This document shows, piece by piece, positions 12,016-21,220 of a stretch of 64,000 nt of DNA (its first letter is position 1; each line of letters begins with the position of its first letter). Position numbers and translations under genes: made by a program. Source of the stretch: Mesostigma viride (taxonomy: Eukaryota > Streptophyta > Mesostigmatophyceae > Mesostigmatales > Mesostigmataceae); contig RPFO01000154.1 in assembly GCA_009746045.1 (NCBI GenBank), positions 3,480,763 to 3,544,762 of the forward strand. The letters are read 5' to 3'. Under the pieces are notes generated by a model. The model worked only from the letters and a program-made list of their open reading frames with translations, made no database searches and was not told the origin of the DNA.

Positions 12016-13342
12016 TTCTCCGGGATATTAAATTCCGGGATATTAAATTAAATTATATCAAATTATAACATGCCTCCGTTGGGAGGTCATGTAGCACATA
12101 TTCCTTGATGGGTGGGTGGAGGTGGAGGAAGCCGCGTAATCAAACTAACCTAACTCTAAGCTATCTAGTCTATAAAATCCTAACTACACTACTCAGCAAA
12201 ACGCCCCTTCCTCGATCTTGGGGGGGGGTGGCTTGCCCACAGGGGCTGGCCGGCGTGTGAGCCTGGACAATATTCTGTCACCGCTTCTTGTTCTGCATGG
12301 CAGTCCAAAGAAGGGAGAGGGGGTGGATGCGGTGTTCAAATTGAGCTGGGACCGGCGTACCACTAGGTCGGCCAGCAACATCTGGCCGGGTGTAGTTCAT
12401 GGCAGGTTTACCTAGCTCCGGGATATGTGCTACATATTGAATTGAATTGAATTGTAACATAACTCAGTTGGGAGAATATGTAGCACACATCCCAGAGAAG
12501 GGGCATATGGCTTCTAATACATTCTACTAAGCTACTTCCTGCAAGGGTGGGAATGTAAACGACACTTGCTCTAGGTGCCCCAGGGCACCTGCAGCCCCAT
12601 GAGCTATCAAGCGCTGCCCAGCTAAGGCGGAGCCTGTCATGGGGGGGAAGACCAGCATAGCTATACAAAAGCTAGGCGTGGCCTCTCAGCAGAGAGCAGC
12701 TCTCTGCATATGGGCACGGCTGAACTAAATAAAGCTAGGCAGCATCTGGGGTGTGGCACATCATAGGCACACATGCACATTAATTAATTAATTAGGAACA
12801 TAACTCCGTTGGGAGTATCTGTAGCACATAGCCCAGAGAGGGGGCATATGAGCCTATAATACATTCTAAGCTACTTCCTGCAACTTGGTGGGAATGTAAA
12901 CGACCCTTGCTCTAGGTGCCCCAGGACACCTGCGGCCCCATGATCTATCAAGCTATGCCCAGCTAAGGTACATGGTGCTACATATATATAATCCCAACGG
13001 AGTTATGTTCCTAATTAATTAATTAATGGCACGACCTCCTGAGGGAAGGGAAATTTCAGTTTGGACTTCTCTGGAATCTCTCGAATGAAATAAATGTAAA
13101 ATTTAATAGAATGACGAAAATCACTTGGACACAGCCTGACAACGGCATCCATAGCTCATTAGGCTCAATAAAATCCAGACCATAGTAGTACCATGGTCAT
13201 CCTTCATGTACCACATGTGTCAGTACCATGGTCATCCTTCATGTACCATGTCATCAAGGCCACGAGCCACGAGGTAGCCATGGCTGACGGCGGAGCTCAT
13301 AACTTTAATTTACGTTTGAGCACCGAATTTAGCCGTGAATAT
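12016..13342. repeat. Cluster of ORF1-element 3' UTR fragments with TTAA tails
   Basis: Partial copies of the ORF1-element 3' UTR (key marks CCGTTGGGAG, TAGCACAT, GGGGCATATG, CACTTGCTCTAGGTGC, GCTAGGCATCATCTGG) lie at about 12030-12115, 12455-12775 and 12785-12975, mostly minus-oriented. A short plus-oriented terminus lies at 12980-13026. A GC-rich block at 12195-12410 is unassigned. From 13030 to 13342 there is unassigned sequence with a duplicated ACCATGGTCATCCTTCATG (about 13190 and 13226). Confidence 0.75.
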
Positions 13343-13402
13343 CACAATCGATGCGACTTTCTACGACGCACATGCTGATGTAATTTTCCGAAGCTATATA
13401 CG

Positions 13403-14812
13403 ATGAGCAAACGCCTCTCGACGCAACGCAGCCTGGCGGCTGTGCTCGGCAATGAAAATACGCCTGCAGCCTCGGCTGCAGCTTCGCCCACCGGCCCAGA
13501 CGGCAACGGTGACTCTAGTCGTGCACTGGTGCTCGCCCAGCCTCCCGGGCTTGCCTCGCCATCTGCATCGCCTGAACCTAAGCGCAGTCGCTCTGCTGAG
13601 CCGCCCTGGGAAGAGATCTCCTTTGACATCAACAGCTCCAGCTACTGGCAACGCAGCCCAGGATTCTTCATGGAAGACGTGTTTTACGGGTCACACGCCT
13701 CGCTTCTAGCCCTGTGCGTGCACCTCACGTCCCACAACCGCGGCCGCTGGCCTGGTGATGGCAAGCTTGTCGACCCCGCCGAGGCTCTCCCAATCATTCA
13801 CCGCATGAGTCGCCCCTGAAGCTCCAACGCTTCGCCCTCTGCTCCCTTGTTGGACGCTCCGAAACCGCGATCTGGACTCCCCCACCGCCCCCCCCCACCT
13901 TCCCCACCGAAGCCACCATCCGCACCCTCCTTAAGGAAGCTTTCGAGCAGCACGTGACCCCCCTTGCCGCAGATGTGGCGGCAATTGGAGGCACGCTGGC
14001 TGCTGAGCTTCCCACCATCCCCACCGCCACCGCCACCCCCCTCGCCTCCCTCCCCCCCCCCCCGATCCGCCTCCACCGACTCCATCACCGCCCAGCTCCG
14101 CGACATCGACCAGCGCCTCAAGGATAATGCAATATCGCTATCGAGGTCCTGCATGCAGAACACCGCCGGCCTCACCGCCCAGGCGGTGAAGGACATTGCC
14201 GCCAAGCCAGCCCCTGCTGGCCTGGCCGGCGATGCTCCTCCCATCACGACCTGGGCGGATATGCTTAAGCAGCACACCACCTCCACCACCTCCGCCGTCG
14301 CAGCCCAGCTCCAGCGGCAGACGCTTGACCTCCGCGAGGAGGCCGAGCTTGCCAAGCGCAGTCATCGTCAAGAACTTCGACATGGTGGAAGGTGAGAATT
14401 CTGAGAAGCTTGCGCGAGCGTTTGAGAGAGAAATCCTTGGTCGCATGGGCCTTACTGGTGAGATTGAGCTGGTCGCCCACCGCCTTCCCCGCGGGCGGGG
14501 TAAGGCAGGGGCGCCCCCGCTCCTTCTCACCTTTAAGAACCCGGCGGACAAGATTTCTTTTCTCCGACGCCGCAAGCGGCTCGAGAAGACTCTCTTCACC
14601 ATTGACGACGACTTGACCCTGGCGCAGCAACAACGGCGACGGGAGCTATGGCCGACCTACAGTCAGTGTACCTCCAGCTCCGGCAGACCAAGGCGGGGCA
14701 GCCGGTGTACTGGAAGGGGGCGGCCATCTACGTCGGCCACAAGCCCTGGCATGCGACCCCCTCGGCCCCAGTCGGACCCCAGACGCCCCAGCTTAGGGGA
14801 ATACAGCAGTAG
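13403..14812 (+). pseudogene. L1 ORF1p-like gene, frameshifted (copy O2)
   Basis: It starts MSKRLSTQRSLAAVLGNEN with the same layout as copy O1: SSYWQRSPGFFMEDVF block, proline tract, QNTAGLTAQAVKDIAAK, LREEAELAKRS, RRM-like block, FLRRRKRLEKTLFTIDDD, and YWKGAAIYVG across frame changes. Frameshifts occur near 13816 (frame lost after HRMSRP), in the C-tract near 14051 and near 14360, where the segment before the RRM-like block is shortened. It is therefore non-coding as it stands. Three copies sharing the same protein architecture argue for past selection on this protein. Confidence 0.8.
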
Positions 14813-15186
14813 TAGTGTAGAATAGATAGACCGTGGCCATGTACATGTACGCCTCATACAGGCACTATACCAGCTACGCCACGTGCATCATTTAACCATG
14901 TACATGTGTGCCTATGATGTGCCACACCCCAGATGATGCCTAGTTTTATTTAGTTGTGCTGTGCCCATGCAGAGAGCTGCTCTCTGCTGAGATGCCATGC
15001 CCTAGCTCTTGAAGGAGCTAGCTCTTGTATAGCCATGATGATCTTCCCCCACCTGGCATGCTCCCCCTTAGCTGGGCATAGCTTGATTGATCATGGGGAT
15101 GCAGGTGCCCTGGCGCACCTAGAGCAGGTGTTGTTTACATTCCCACTCTTGCAGGAAGTAGCTCAGAATGTATTATAAGCTCATAT

Positions 15187-15445
15187 TCTGATCAGACACT
15201 CCGCAAAGGTGAAAACCTTTGCGTTCAGTGCCAGGCCGCGGAAAACGCGGAAAACGCGGAAAACGCGATCTGCAAATGAATCCGACCGGAATCGAACTGG
15301 GGACCTCTCGCACCAATTTTGCTGACTATAGGACGGACGTCTCCGGTTACCATGGCATCGCCAACTTACACCTACAGTCATCCGCAAAAGTTCTCCTGTC
15401 CGGGGAGTGATGCAAGCCTTTCGGATTTGGTACTAGATAAATCAG
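15187..15445 (-). mobile_element. tRNA-like SINE or MITE insertion with 8-bp target duplication
   Basis: GCTCATAT occurs at 15179-15186 and 15446-15453, on either side of 259 bp that break the ORF1-element 3' UTR; other copies read through uninterrupted. On the minus strand the insert contains GTCCGTCCTATAGTC, an A-box-like stretch, then GTTCGATTCC (a perfect Pol III B box / T-loop) followed by GGTCGGATT, which can pair with the GTCCGTC start. Downstream come a tandem of GCGTTTTCC and a perfect 9-bp stem CGCAAAGGT/ACCTTTGCG with a 4-nt loop. A second copy of the core is at 34969-35117. The insert starts TCTGATCAG and ends AAATCAG, so a short-TIR MITE is the alternative. Confidence 0.75.
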
Positions 15446-15523
15446 GCTCATATGCCCCTGGGCTATGTGCTACATATACTCCCAACGGAGTTATGTTCCT
15501 AATTAATTAATTAATTGATTAAT

Positions 15524-16310
15524 AGCGTGATAGACCATGAGGGTGCAGGTGCCCTGGTGCACCTAGAGCAAGGGTAGCTTACATTCCCACCCTTGCATGA
15601 AGTAGCCTAGAGTGTATTAAAAGCCATGTGCCCCTTCTCAGGGATTAATTAATTAATTAAAATCATAGCTCCGTGGGGAGCATATGTAACACATAGCCCT
15701 GAGAAAGGGGCATCTATGGGTTTGTAATACAATCAGGGCGACAACCTGCAGGTGTAGGATGTACAACTATCACCTGCTCTGGGTGCACTAGGTGCACCTG
15801 CACCTCCATGGTGGTTCATGCCTCCTAATCAAGCACAGGCACCCAGGGGGGGCTTGAGGAGAGGGCCTAGAAGGCCTGCATGACATGGGGTGGAAGGTAT
15901 GTGGCTAGGCTATAGCTAGGGTACACATGGCCTCTCAGCAGGGAGTAACTCCCTGCATGGGCAAAGCATGACTCGAAATTGCTACGGCTATTGCAAGGGC
16001 GGGTGTGGGCCCGTCACGTAGGCATACATGGCCACGTCACTAAGCTTTCTAGTCTACACTACTGCTATATATTCCCTAGGCTGGGGTGGCTGGGGTGGCT
16101 GGGGCGGCAGGGGTCGCCTGCCAGGGCTTGTGGGCGACGTAGATGTCCGCCCCCTTCCAGTAGACCGGCTTCTGCCCCGCCGTCATCTCAGGGATATGTG
16201 CTACATTTACTCCCAACGGAGTGATGTTCCTAATTAATTAATTAATTAATTAATTAATTAATTAATTAATTAATTAATTAATTAATAGTAGTACAACCTG
16301 CACAAAGGCA
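15524..16310. repeat. More ORF1-element 3' ends and a long (TTAA)n tract
   Basis: A plus-oriented 3' UTR fragment lies at 15535-15660 and a minus-oriented 3' UTR at 15661-16170 that reaches the final ORF1 codons. A further plus-oriented terminus at 16195-16230 runs into about 60 bp of pure TTAA repeats (16231-16285). Confidence 0.75.
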
Positions 16311-17547
16311 GGCGAAAAGCACCTGAGCATGTTTACATTTCAGTCAACTGTTCGTGTACAAACATTGCTGGTGGCCCCGCAATGAAAAAACACAACCCCC
16401 CTCACCCAGGGGTGCTCTTGTTCCGGCATTCATCCACGTGCCTTCCCCGCCAACATACTCCCAAGATTTTGCCCCGCAAAGTCTACGTTTCACGAGGGTG
16501 ACCCCATGCCAGGGTCAGCTTGCTTGGGCGTAGGTACCGAAGTAGCTGCTCTGACCATCCTGCTCCTGTTGAACTAAGAAAACACGAGCGTGCTCAGTCC
16601 GGTGACGCTCCAACGCATGCCCATGCCTACACATTCCTGCCTCAAACGCAACCGCACGTGATGATCTAATGCATCCTTTACCATACGTTGCCAACACAAC
16701 GAGAGATGCCAGTAAGACACCGGCGGAGCCTTCGTTTGACCTACGATGCGTCGGCATCCCAAGACCGGGAGTATGTGGATGACAGAGCCCACTCGGCCAA
16801 GCAGCAACACCGAAGCAATGCATGGATGACTCAACTTGCCATCAACCAACTAGCCATTACAAGGATAAAGGACCCGCACCAACTTTGGGGGCAAGCCGCC
16901 TTCATCAAAAGATCTAGCATCGATAAAATTACCAGGTCCCCATGCCATGCGCACATATGCTTTATCGTCGCAAATGTCGACACTCTCACAGCCCGCAAGG
17001 CTTTGCCATAGCCAGCCCTTGCTCCAAAGGGGTCGCATCCCATCCTCCAGCAGCATCATGACAGCACCCAGGGTCCCAGCCCTTTGCTTCCAGCAGCGGC
17101 ATGAAATGGCATGTCCACCCTAGAAGGTCATCGACCCAACAGCCCACAAATACATCGCCGCTGGGCCCTCTGCTCTGGCAAATTGTATGCGATCAACTGC
17201 AAGTTGTACCAACAACCTGCGCTCTTGGCTCTGGGCAATCACAACTCGCACCACCCTTTTCTCCGTATGTGGGGGCCTTTGGAGAGCAGCATTATGCTCA
17301 CACTGCCCCAATCAGTGAGTGATGACTGGTGCTACTTGGAGCGCTAGCTGTACTTCTAGCCCACGCCCCCATGGTGGCATCCCCTCGGGCAACGCGAGTG
17401 GGCAACGACGCAGGAACCACCTTAATACGCGTGGTACTACTTTGAGCGCCATATCAGGTGCTAATTCCGAGCTCTATACTTGATAGCTGGTTCCAGAGCT
17501 ATATTTAACAAGAGCTAGTTTGAGCACTACATTGAGCAGCGCCGCCG
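16311..17547. other. Unassigned region downstream of BUD31
   Basis: About 1.2 kb of unique-looking sequence with short frames on both strands (for example 16688-17011 plus) that match no family I recognise. It should contain the 3' UTR of BUD31, which is on the minus strand and stops at 17548. Confidence 0.35.
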
Positions 17548-20163
17548 TTACTGCTTCCCCACGTCCCCCGTCGCGCACCCGCGGCACCCGCAGTGCTGGC
17601 ACTCGACAACCCGCCCCGCCTCGCGCACCGACTTTGGGACGCGGCAGAGGCAGGTCGTGTGGTGGCTGTGCTCGTTCGGCTGGATGCAGCGGAGGCAGCA
17701 CAGGAACTGGTAGCCGGGCTGGTGGGGGCAGCGGGGGACAGAATTATGACGCGTCATGGACAAGGAAGAGAGGCCCGAGGGGGGCAGCAGTAGGGCATGT
17801 GTTAGGTACTGGTTGCCGGGCTGGTGGGGGCAGCGGATGACAGAATTATGAAACATCATGGACGAGGCAGAGAGAAGCAAGGGGGGAAGCCGTAGGGCAT
17901 GTGCTAGGTACTGGTTGCCGGGCTGGTGGGGGCAGCGGAGGACAGAATTATGAAACATCATGGACGAGGCAGAGAGGAGCAAGTGGGGAAGCCGTAGGGC
18001 ATGTGCTAGGTACTGTCAGCTGGGCTGGTGGGGGCAGTGGGGGACAGAATCATGAAACACGGTGGACGAGGCAGAGAGGAGCGAGGGGGGCGGCAGTAGG
18101 GTATGTGTTAGGTACTGGCAGCCGGGCTGGTGGGTACAAAGTCATGGTCAGGGACGAAACCATAGACATGATGAACATAAGGATCGTTGTCAGTATTATG
18201 GAGAAGGCAGCACAGGTAGGGGTGGTCGGGCTGGTGTTGATGGTTTCTATTGGGCTCAAGGGCAGGTTACACCGCCGGCATTGTTAATTTTACTTGTAAT
18301 TATTTAATATTTTAGTACACCACCTAAAAACTCTAAATGAAACGACAAAAATGTAAATAATTGATTCCCCAGTGAGCTCGTCTGTCTGCTTTCTGGCTAC
18401 AGTACAAACAAAGAAGTTGTAAATTAATATTGCTTGGCAGACAAATGTGCTTCACTGAATGTGCTTTCATTGACGGTACCAAACAAACAAAGAAATTATA
18501 AACTATCATTCGGCAAGCAAAACATGCGCTTCTCACTGGTGGTTACCAAACAAACCGCTTGTGCTAGTAAGTACACGTGTAGGATGATCCACGAAGGTAT
18601 GTACGGTTGCCGGCTTGCTGAATATACAACGGTTGCCATTCACTCCCGAGTGGGGCCTTGTGTCTGCGATGGGCAGGCCAGTTCACCTCTGGAGGCCTGC
18701 TGGATCAGTCGCGCCTTGGCGTCCAAAGCCTTGCTTACAGGTAGTCCCTCTAGGTAAGAGTTGCCTCCAGTCACAGTTAGGGCACTTGACCTTTTGTACG
18801 ATTTCTTACAACACCATAACCACCTTTTTATGGCAGTTCCGAATGAATTTGGGGCGTGTGAGATGTGTACGCCTGTGAGCTACGCCAGCTGCTGCCAGCA
18901 ACGCCAGCTGCTGCGAGCTACGCCAGCTGCTGCGAGCTACGCCAGCTGCTGCGAGCTACGCCAGCTGCTGCGAGCTACGCCACCCAAACAAACGTTTCAA
19001 ATAGTAAATAATTAATAAATCGCAGTGCTGCCGGCTGGATCGTGTCTAACCAACCAAACAAAGAATTTTCAAATATTTAATCGCACAGCCAGTTCAACGG
19101 TTGTTACGTAAACAAACAAACAAACTAGATATTATTTAATTGGATGGGCCGAGTAGTACTTCCAACCAAAAAAACGAAATTATCTAATTCCAAAGGGCCT
19201 TTCGGCTGAACCGAATTAAATTTCAAGATATTATTTAATTGGATGGGCCGAGTAGTACTTCCAACCAAAAAAACGAAATTATCTAATTCCGAAGGGCCTT
19301 TCGGCTGAACCGAATTAAATTTAACAATGCGGACGGTGTATGGGCTAGGTGCAGTGGTGGACAGCACCAGCACACATCATGGAAGAGGGAGATGGGAGCA
19401 AGGAGGGCATGTATGGCGACGCCAGCAGGGCAGGTGTTAGGTACTACTAGCTGGGCTGATACTAGGCTACTGGGTTGATTAATTCTGAGGGAAGCTTATG
19501 GGGCAGTTTATGGACAGCGACGAGCTGATAATCCCTGGCACGAAGCGACAGGCAAAGTGACATTCCAGACTTGAGTGCGGCACTACAGCTGCCAGGCTGC
19601 ACACCCCACAAGAATGCCCTCCAATAGCGCTTCACGTTCGAACCCGGCAGCATTGTTACTGGGTAAGTCGGAACCACAGCGCGCGAAGCGTTCAACGAGC
19701 GCTTACCTTCTTCCATTTTGCGATAAGCCCCTTGTCCGCATGGCCTTCTTTCAAGCAGAATTCGTACAATTCGCGGGATATCTCCTTCCTCTTATAGAAA
19801 AGCTCGTATATGTATCGGCTTTTTTGGTGGGTGATGCGGAACACGGGCCAAAGAGACTCGCACTTCCTCTTGCCTTCGTGCGTGTCGTTCTCAGCTGTCA
19901 GCGATGACGACAACAACGAACACAACGCAGGTGAAAGGACACCAAAGGCGAGGAAACGGCTAAGCTGTCGATTTCAGAGTCAGTTTCAGAGTTGCATTAC
20001 TGATATGGCGCATACTGTGCCCTGCAGTTCCTGTCAATTGTATGTTCTAAAACCATCCAGTAAGCCTACCTTCTCTCATCTTCACGTCGAATTCCCGGAG
20101 GGTCGGTTCAATTAACTCCCAACCCGCTGGCGTTTTGACCTTACTCGTGCGAACCTTCGGCAT
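17548..20163 (-). CDS. BUD31: BUD31/G10 pre-mRNA splicing factor
   Basis: CDS is complement(join(17548..17718,19707..19894,20070..20163)), 150 residues. Phases fit exactly (31 codons + 1 nt; 188 nt; 57 codons with stop). Exon 1 is [20 protein letters not shown] onward. Exon 2 has [37 protein letters not shown] and KGLIAKWKK. Exon 3 has the diagnostic cysteine-rich zinc-binding end CCLRCIQ..., [22 protein letters not shown]. These match the whole BUD31 family at its usual length (about 144 residues). BUD31 is a nuclear component of the activated spliceosome; its cysteines bind structural zinc. Donors are GTAGGC and GTAAGC, acceptors ACAG and CCAG. It is divergent from HPAT across about 1.06 kb. 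Intron 2 carries a 101-bp tandem made from its own 3' splice site. The C-terminal tail after CGCRGC is slightly long. Confidence 0.95.
17719..18140 (-). repeat. 101-bp tandem copies of the BUD31 exon 3 acceptor
   Basis: About four degenerate units of 101-103 bp sit directly upstream of exon 3, with junctions near 17817, 17919, 18020 and 18122. Each contains a CACCAG acceptor followed by the first bases of exon 3 (CCCGGC.ACCAGT.CCT), as at the true junction 17718/17719. An open frame runs through them on the minus strand, but the gene's frame and family length are satisfied by starting at 17718. Confidence 0.9.
18860..19325. repeat. Tandem repeats in BUD31 intron 2 (19-bp and ~95-bp units)
   Basis: At 18876-18982 there are about six units of CGCCAGCTGCTGCGAGCTA. 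At 19129-19325 there are two copies of an AT-rich unit of roughly 95-100 bp (GATATTATTTAATTGGATGG ... CGGCTGAACCGAATTAAATT). Confidence 0.9.
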
Positions 20164-21220
20164 TTTAAGGCTACGAAATAAAAATAATAACCGTGGAAAA
20201 GATAAAAGGCGCCAGAAGATCTGGCAGCCAGGTGACGAAGGTCGACGATTTTCTTAAAGAAACACAGGTGACGAAGGTCGACGATTTTTAAAAAAGAAAC
20301 ACAGCTTTGAAGACCGCCTGTGACCTCGTCAGGCACGAAGCCAAGCTCTGCGAGTTTGTAAAGAGCAGTTTGTATCTAAGGAGACGTGCAACACTTCATT
20401 TGCGTGGACTTGCTACTCGTATCCTAAAAAGTGTGCTTCCGCTCCTGCTCCCTTGCAATTACCTACATTTCTGCGCTTATGGCTGGTGGCAGCAGACTTG
20501 CTCAATGCGGATGCTTCTGGTTCTTGTCACGGCCATAGCGTCGCGCCATCTCGGGCGCACATGATCGATTCTACGCTGCCAAGCTGGCGCTTTGCCCATG
20601 CTGCCTCCCCGGAATTGCCAGGTGGCAGCATGTGGCTCGCCTGCTATGGCTTGCTAGCTTACCAGCACGCCACGGATCACGACCATTTCTTAGTGGCTAC
20701 TGACATCAGGCATGCTATACATTGCGCGGGCTGCTGCCCGTCAACTCAGCGTGCACGTGAGGTTGATTAGACCGATTTTTCGTAAGTTCCATTAGCCGGA
20801 CATGCATGCGTGGCTCTGTCGGGCTGGGAAACGCGCGTTTGTGCAGTATCACTCAAATGAGACTTCAGCGAAACAGTAATTTACGGCAGGTCTTGCGGGG
20901 TTCCCTACTTGGGGGTTTATATTATTTCCCCCCATCTTTCGCATTGGCTTGGCTTGGCTTGGGAAATTCTAACGTCACAGACGACAGTTCTTTACAGCAC
21001 GGTCGGCTTATGGCGTGAGCCGAGTGCTGGTTAATTGACCATATGTAGCTTTAATCCTAGCACAGTGGTCATGGCGTGGCAGTGAACATACCTCCAGGAT
21101 CCGCACATTGATGTTTGACATTCTCGCCATGGAAAGCGAAACAGGCACCGTAGTGATTTGAGGCGTAATTGACGATAGACAGCATAGCGTTAAGAACTTA
21201 GCACTAAACCAACACCTGCC
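20164..21220. promoter_or_regulatory. Divergent intergenic region BUD31 / HPAT
   Basis: About 1.06 kb separates the two start codons and should hold both promoters. A near-perfect direct duplication (AGGTGACGAAGGTCGACGATTTT) lies at about 20230-20300, close to the BUD31 start. A TTTATATTATTT segment at 20926-20940 is a possible TATA region, though far from the HPAT start. Short frames in it are not supported. Confidence 0.45.

Larger units (their letters stand above)
13343..15523 (+). mobile_element. Full-length ORF1-only retroposon, copy O2, carrying a SINE-like insertion
   Basis: It starts at CACAATCGATGCG like copy O1. The ORF1-like gene starts at 13403, followed by the 3' UTR, interrupted at 15187-15445, then CCCAACGGAGTTATG and a TTAA tail. 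Removing the insertion and its duplicated target leaves about 1.91 kb, agreeing with copy O1 (1.90 kb). Flanks AGCCGTGAATA (left) and AGCGTGATA (right) may be a decayed target duplication. Confidence 0.85.

Noticed and set aside
15290-15340. Functional tRNA gene on the minus strand
   Set aside because: The B box is perfect but the anticodon arm is too short, the T-stem has mismatches and the sequence lies inside a mobile insertion.
17548-17982. A 144-codon minus frame as a complete protein
   Set aside because: Only the part below 17718 is BUD31 exon 3. The upstream part is the intronic tandem that happens to stay open.
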